NCBI GenBank assembly: GCA_024233865.1
Contig: JACKPA010000008.1
Span: 144,501 to 208,500, forward strand
Origin: Leptospiraceae bacterium
GTDB lineage: Bacteria > Spirochaetota > Leptospiria > Leptospirales > Leptospiraceae
Length of the DNA stretch: 64,000 nt
Direction of reading: 5' to 3'
In this document: positions 63,304 to 64,000 of the stretch, one piece after another
Layout of the letters: the number at the start of each line of letters is the position of its first letter
How positions within the stretch are numbered: the stretch's first letter is position 1
Notes under the pieces: model-generated
What the model saw: only the letters and a program-made list of their open reading frames with translations
Database searches by the model: none
Told to the model about the DNA's origin: nothing
Position numbers and translations under genes: made by a program

Positions 63304-63681
63304 ATGTCAGTTCAAACCTTGTTAGACGAAATAGGAAGTCTTACTCTTGTTCAGGCTGCAGAGTTAGTAAAAGCTATGGAGGAAAAGTTTGGTATTTCAG
63401 CAGCAGCCCCTGTGGCTGTAGCCGTTGGTGGTGCTCCTGCTGGTGCGCAAGATTCTGCTGCTGAAGAGCCTGCAGAAGTTAGCGTTATACTAAAGAGCTT
63501 TGGCGAGAAAAAAATAGATGTTATTAAAGCTGTTAGAGAGATAACCGGTTTAGGTTTAAAAGAAGCCAAAGATCTCGTTGAAGCTGGAAACAAACCTGTA
63601 AAAGAAAGCATCTCTAAAGAAGAAGCAGACGGAATTAAGAAAAAATTAGAAGCAGCAGGTGCTTCGGTAGAAATAAAGTAA
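63304..63681 (+). CDS. rplL: 50S ribosomal protein L7/L12
   Basis: The 125-residue protein has the N-terminal dimerisation helices (LTLVQAAELVKAMEEKFG), an Ala/Pro-rich hinge and the C-terminal factor-binding domain (KKIDVIKAVREITGLGLKEA, LVEAGNKPVKE). It recruits translation factors. A strong ribosome-binding site (GAGGAG) precedes the ATG. Confidence 0.98.
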   Translation: MSVQTLLDEIGSLTLVQAAELVKAMEEKFGISAAAPVAVAVGGAPAGAQDSAAEEPAEVSVILKSFGEKKIDVIKAVREITGLGLKEAKDLVEAGNKPVKESISKEEADGIKKKLEAAGASVEIK

Positions 63682-63713
63682 TTAATTCTCGAACAAGTTT
63701 ATTAGTACCCCCC

Positions 63714-63741
63714 GTTACCCACAGTTATAGCTGTGGGTAAC
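63714..63741 (+). promoter_or_regulatory. Strong hairpin between rplL and rpoB
   Basis: GTTACCCACAG / CTGTGGGTAAC form a perfect 11-bp stem with a 6-base loop, followed by a T-rich but interrupted stretch (TTCTGTTTC). Position suggests an attenuator or RNA-processing site that lowers rpoBC relative to ribosomal protein output, as known at this junction in E. coli. Confidence 0.65.
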
Positions 63742-63791
63742 TTCTGTTTCATTTTCTGTTTCTTTATAGGTGAGGAGCTTATCGTTTATAT

Positions 63792-64000
63792 ATGCAAGAG
63801 CGTCAAAAAAAAAGTAGAGTAAACTTTGGTAAAATTACTAATCTTGACCATCTCCCGAATTTAATCCAAATTCAGCAAAAATCTTTTGATTGGTTTTTGC
63901 AACCTGAACTTGATCCTTTTAAGCGAAACAATCAGGGTTTGGAATCCGTTTTTCAGGAAACATTTCCTATTGAAAGCCCTAATGGTGATGTTATTTTAGA
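63792..64000 (+). CDS. rpoB: RNA polymerase beta subunit, 3' part outside window
   Basis: The first ~69 codons of rpoB are present. The translation MQERQKKSRVNFGKI then LPNLIQIQQKSFDWFLQ is characteristic of the beta N-terminus (the PNLIEIQ...SY/F..F pattern). The ATG at 63792 is preceded by GAGGAG 12 bases upstream. The reading frame stays open to the window end. Confidence 0.95.
   Translation, partial: MQERQKKSRVNFGKITNLDHLPNLIQIQQKSFDWFLQPELDPFKRNNQGLESVFQETFPIESPNGDVIL

Overview
The window is an AT-rich bacterial chromosome segment from a Gram-negative organism. A spirochaete of the Leptospiraceae or a close relative fits best. The pointers are many lipoprotein-type signal peptides, M23/LysM envelope proteins, an amidase followed by a GerMN-domain protein, SpoIIE-type PP2C phosphatases, a giant Ser/Thr kinase-AAA-GAF-phosphatase protein, and a compact secE-nusG-rplKAJL-rpoB cluster preceded by tRNA-Thr and tRNA-Trp. 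This placement is inference from gene content and style; no rRNA is present. TTG and GTG starts and short gene overlaps are common.

Layout. 0-5.6 kb: the end of a PBP1C-type glycan polymerase, a LysM/M23 peptidase, an unknown lipoprotein/secreted pair, and an Rpn-type nuclease with 12-bp tandem repeats. 5.7-12 kb: aminopeptidase N, a soluble MCP fused to a solute-binding domain, 5-formyl-THF cyclo-ligase and a variant DAHP synthase. 12-21.6 kb: a metzincin-like lipoprotein, a pair of 72-bp repeats, a secreted TPR/WD40 protein, a BON/LysM protein, a Uma2-type nuclease, a YacP-like NYN protein, an LpoB-like lipoprotein pair and a DoxX-like protein. 21.6-33.6 kb: a dense signalling region with two membrane MCPs, three REC/histidine-kinase proteins, an HxlR regulator, the YhhQ transporter and a NarL-type regulator. 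This region carries clear scars of duplication and deletion. 33.7-39.3 kb: acyl-CoA metabolism (CaiB-type CoA transferase, acyl-CoA dehydrogenase, acyl-CoA synthetase), then a MITE-like element. 39.3-43.6 kb: methyltransferase, DEAD-box helicase, amidase, GerMN protein. 43.6-60.4 kb: the 1744-aa kinase/phosphatase, a DpdA-like transglycosylase, an M23 protein, a HAMP-SpoIIE phosphatase, a PIF1-HRDC helicase, a DciA-like protein, a family 5 solute-binding lipoprotein, two unknown proteins and thioredoxin. 60.5-64 kb: the two tRNAs and the secE to rpoB cluster.

How it fits together. Three themes dominate: cell-wall assembly and remodelling (PBP1C, LpoB-like, two M23 proteins, amidase, BON/LysM); signal transduction that is either partner-switching-like (SpoIIE phosphatases) or phosphorelay/MCP based; and housekeeping translation genes. 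The most interesting items are the rearranged sensor locus (full copy at 28.2-32.1 kb, internally deleted copy at 21.7-22.3 kb, and a 47-bp gene-start fragment at 32.2 kb), the cytosolic MCP-SBP fusion, the solitary DpdA-like enzyme with a queuosine-precursor transporter elsewhere in the window, the Cys-to-Asp DAHP synthase variant, and the MITE-like palindromic element whose end recurs alone 21 kb away.
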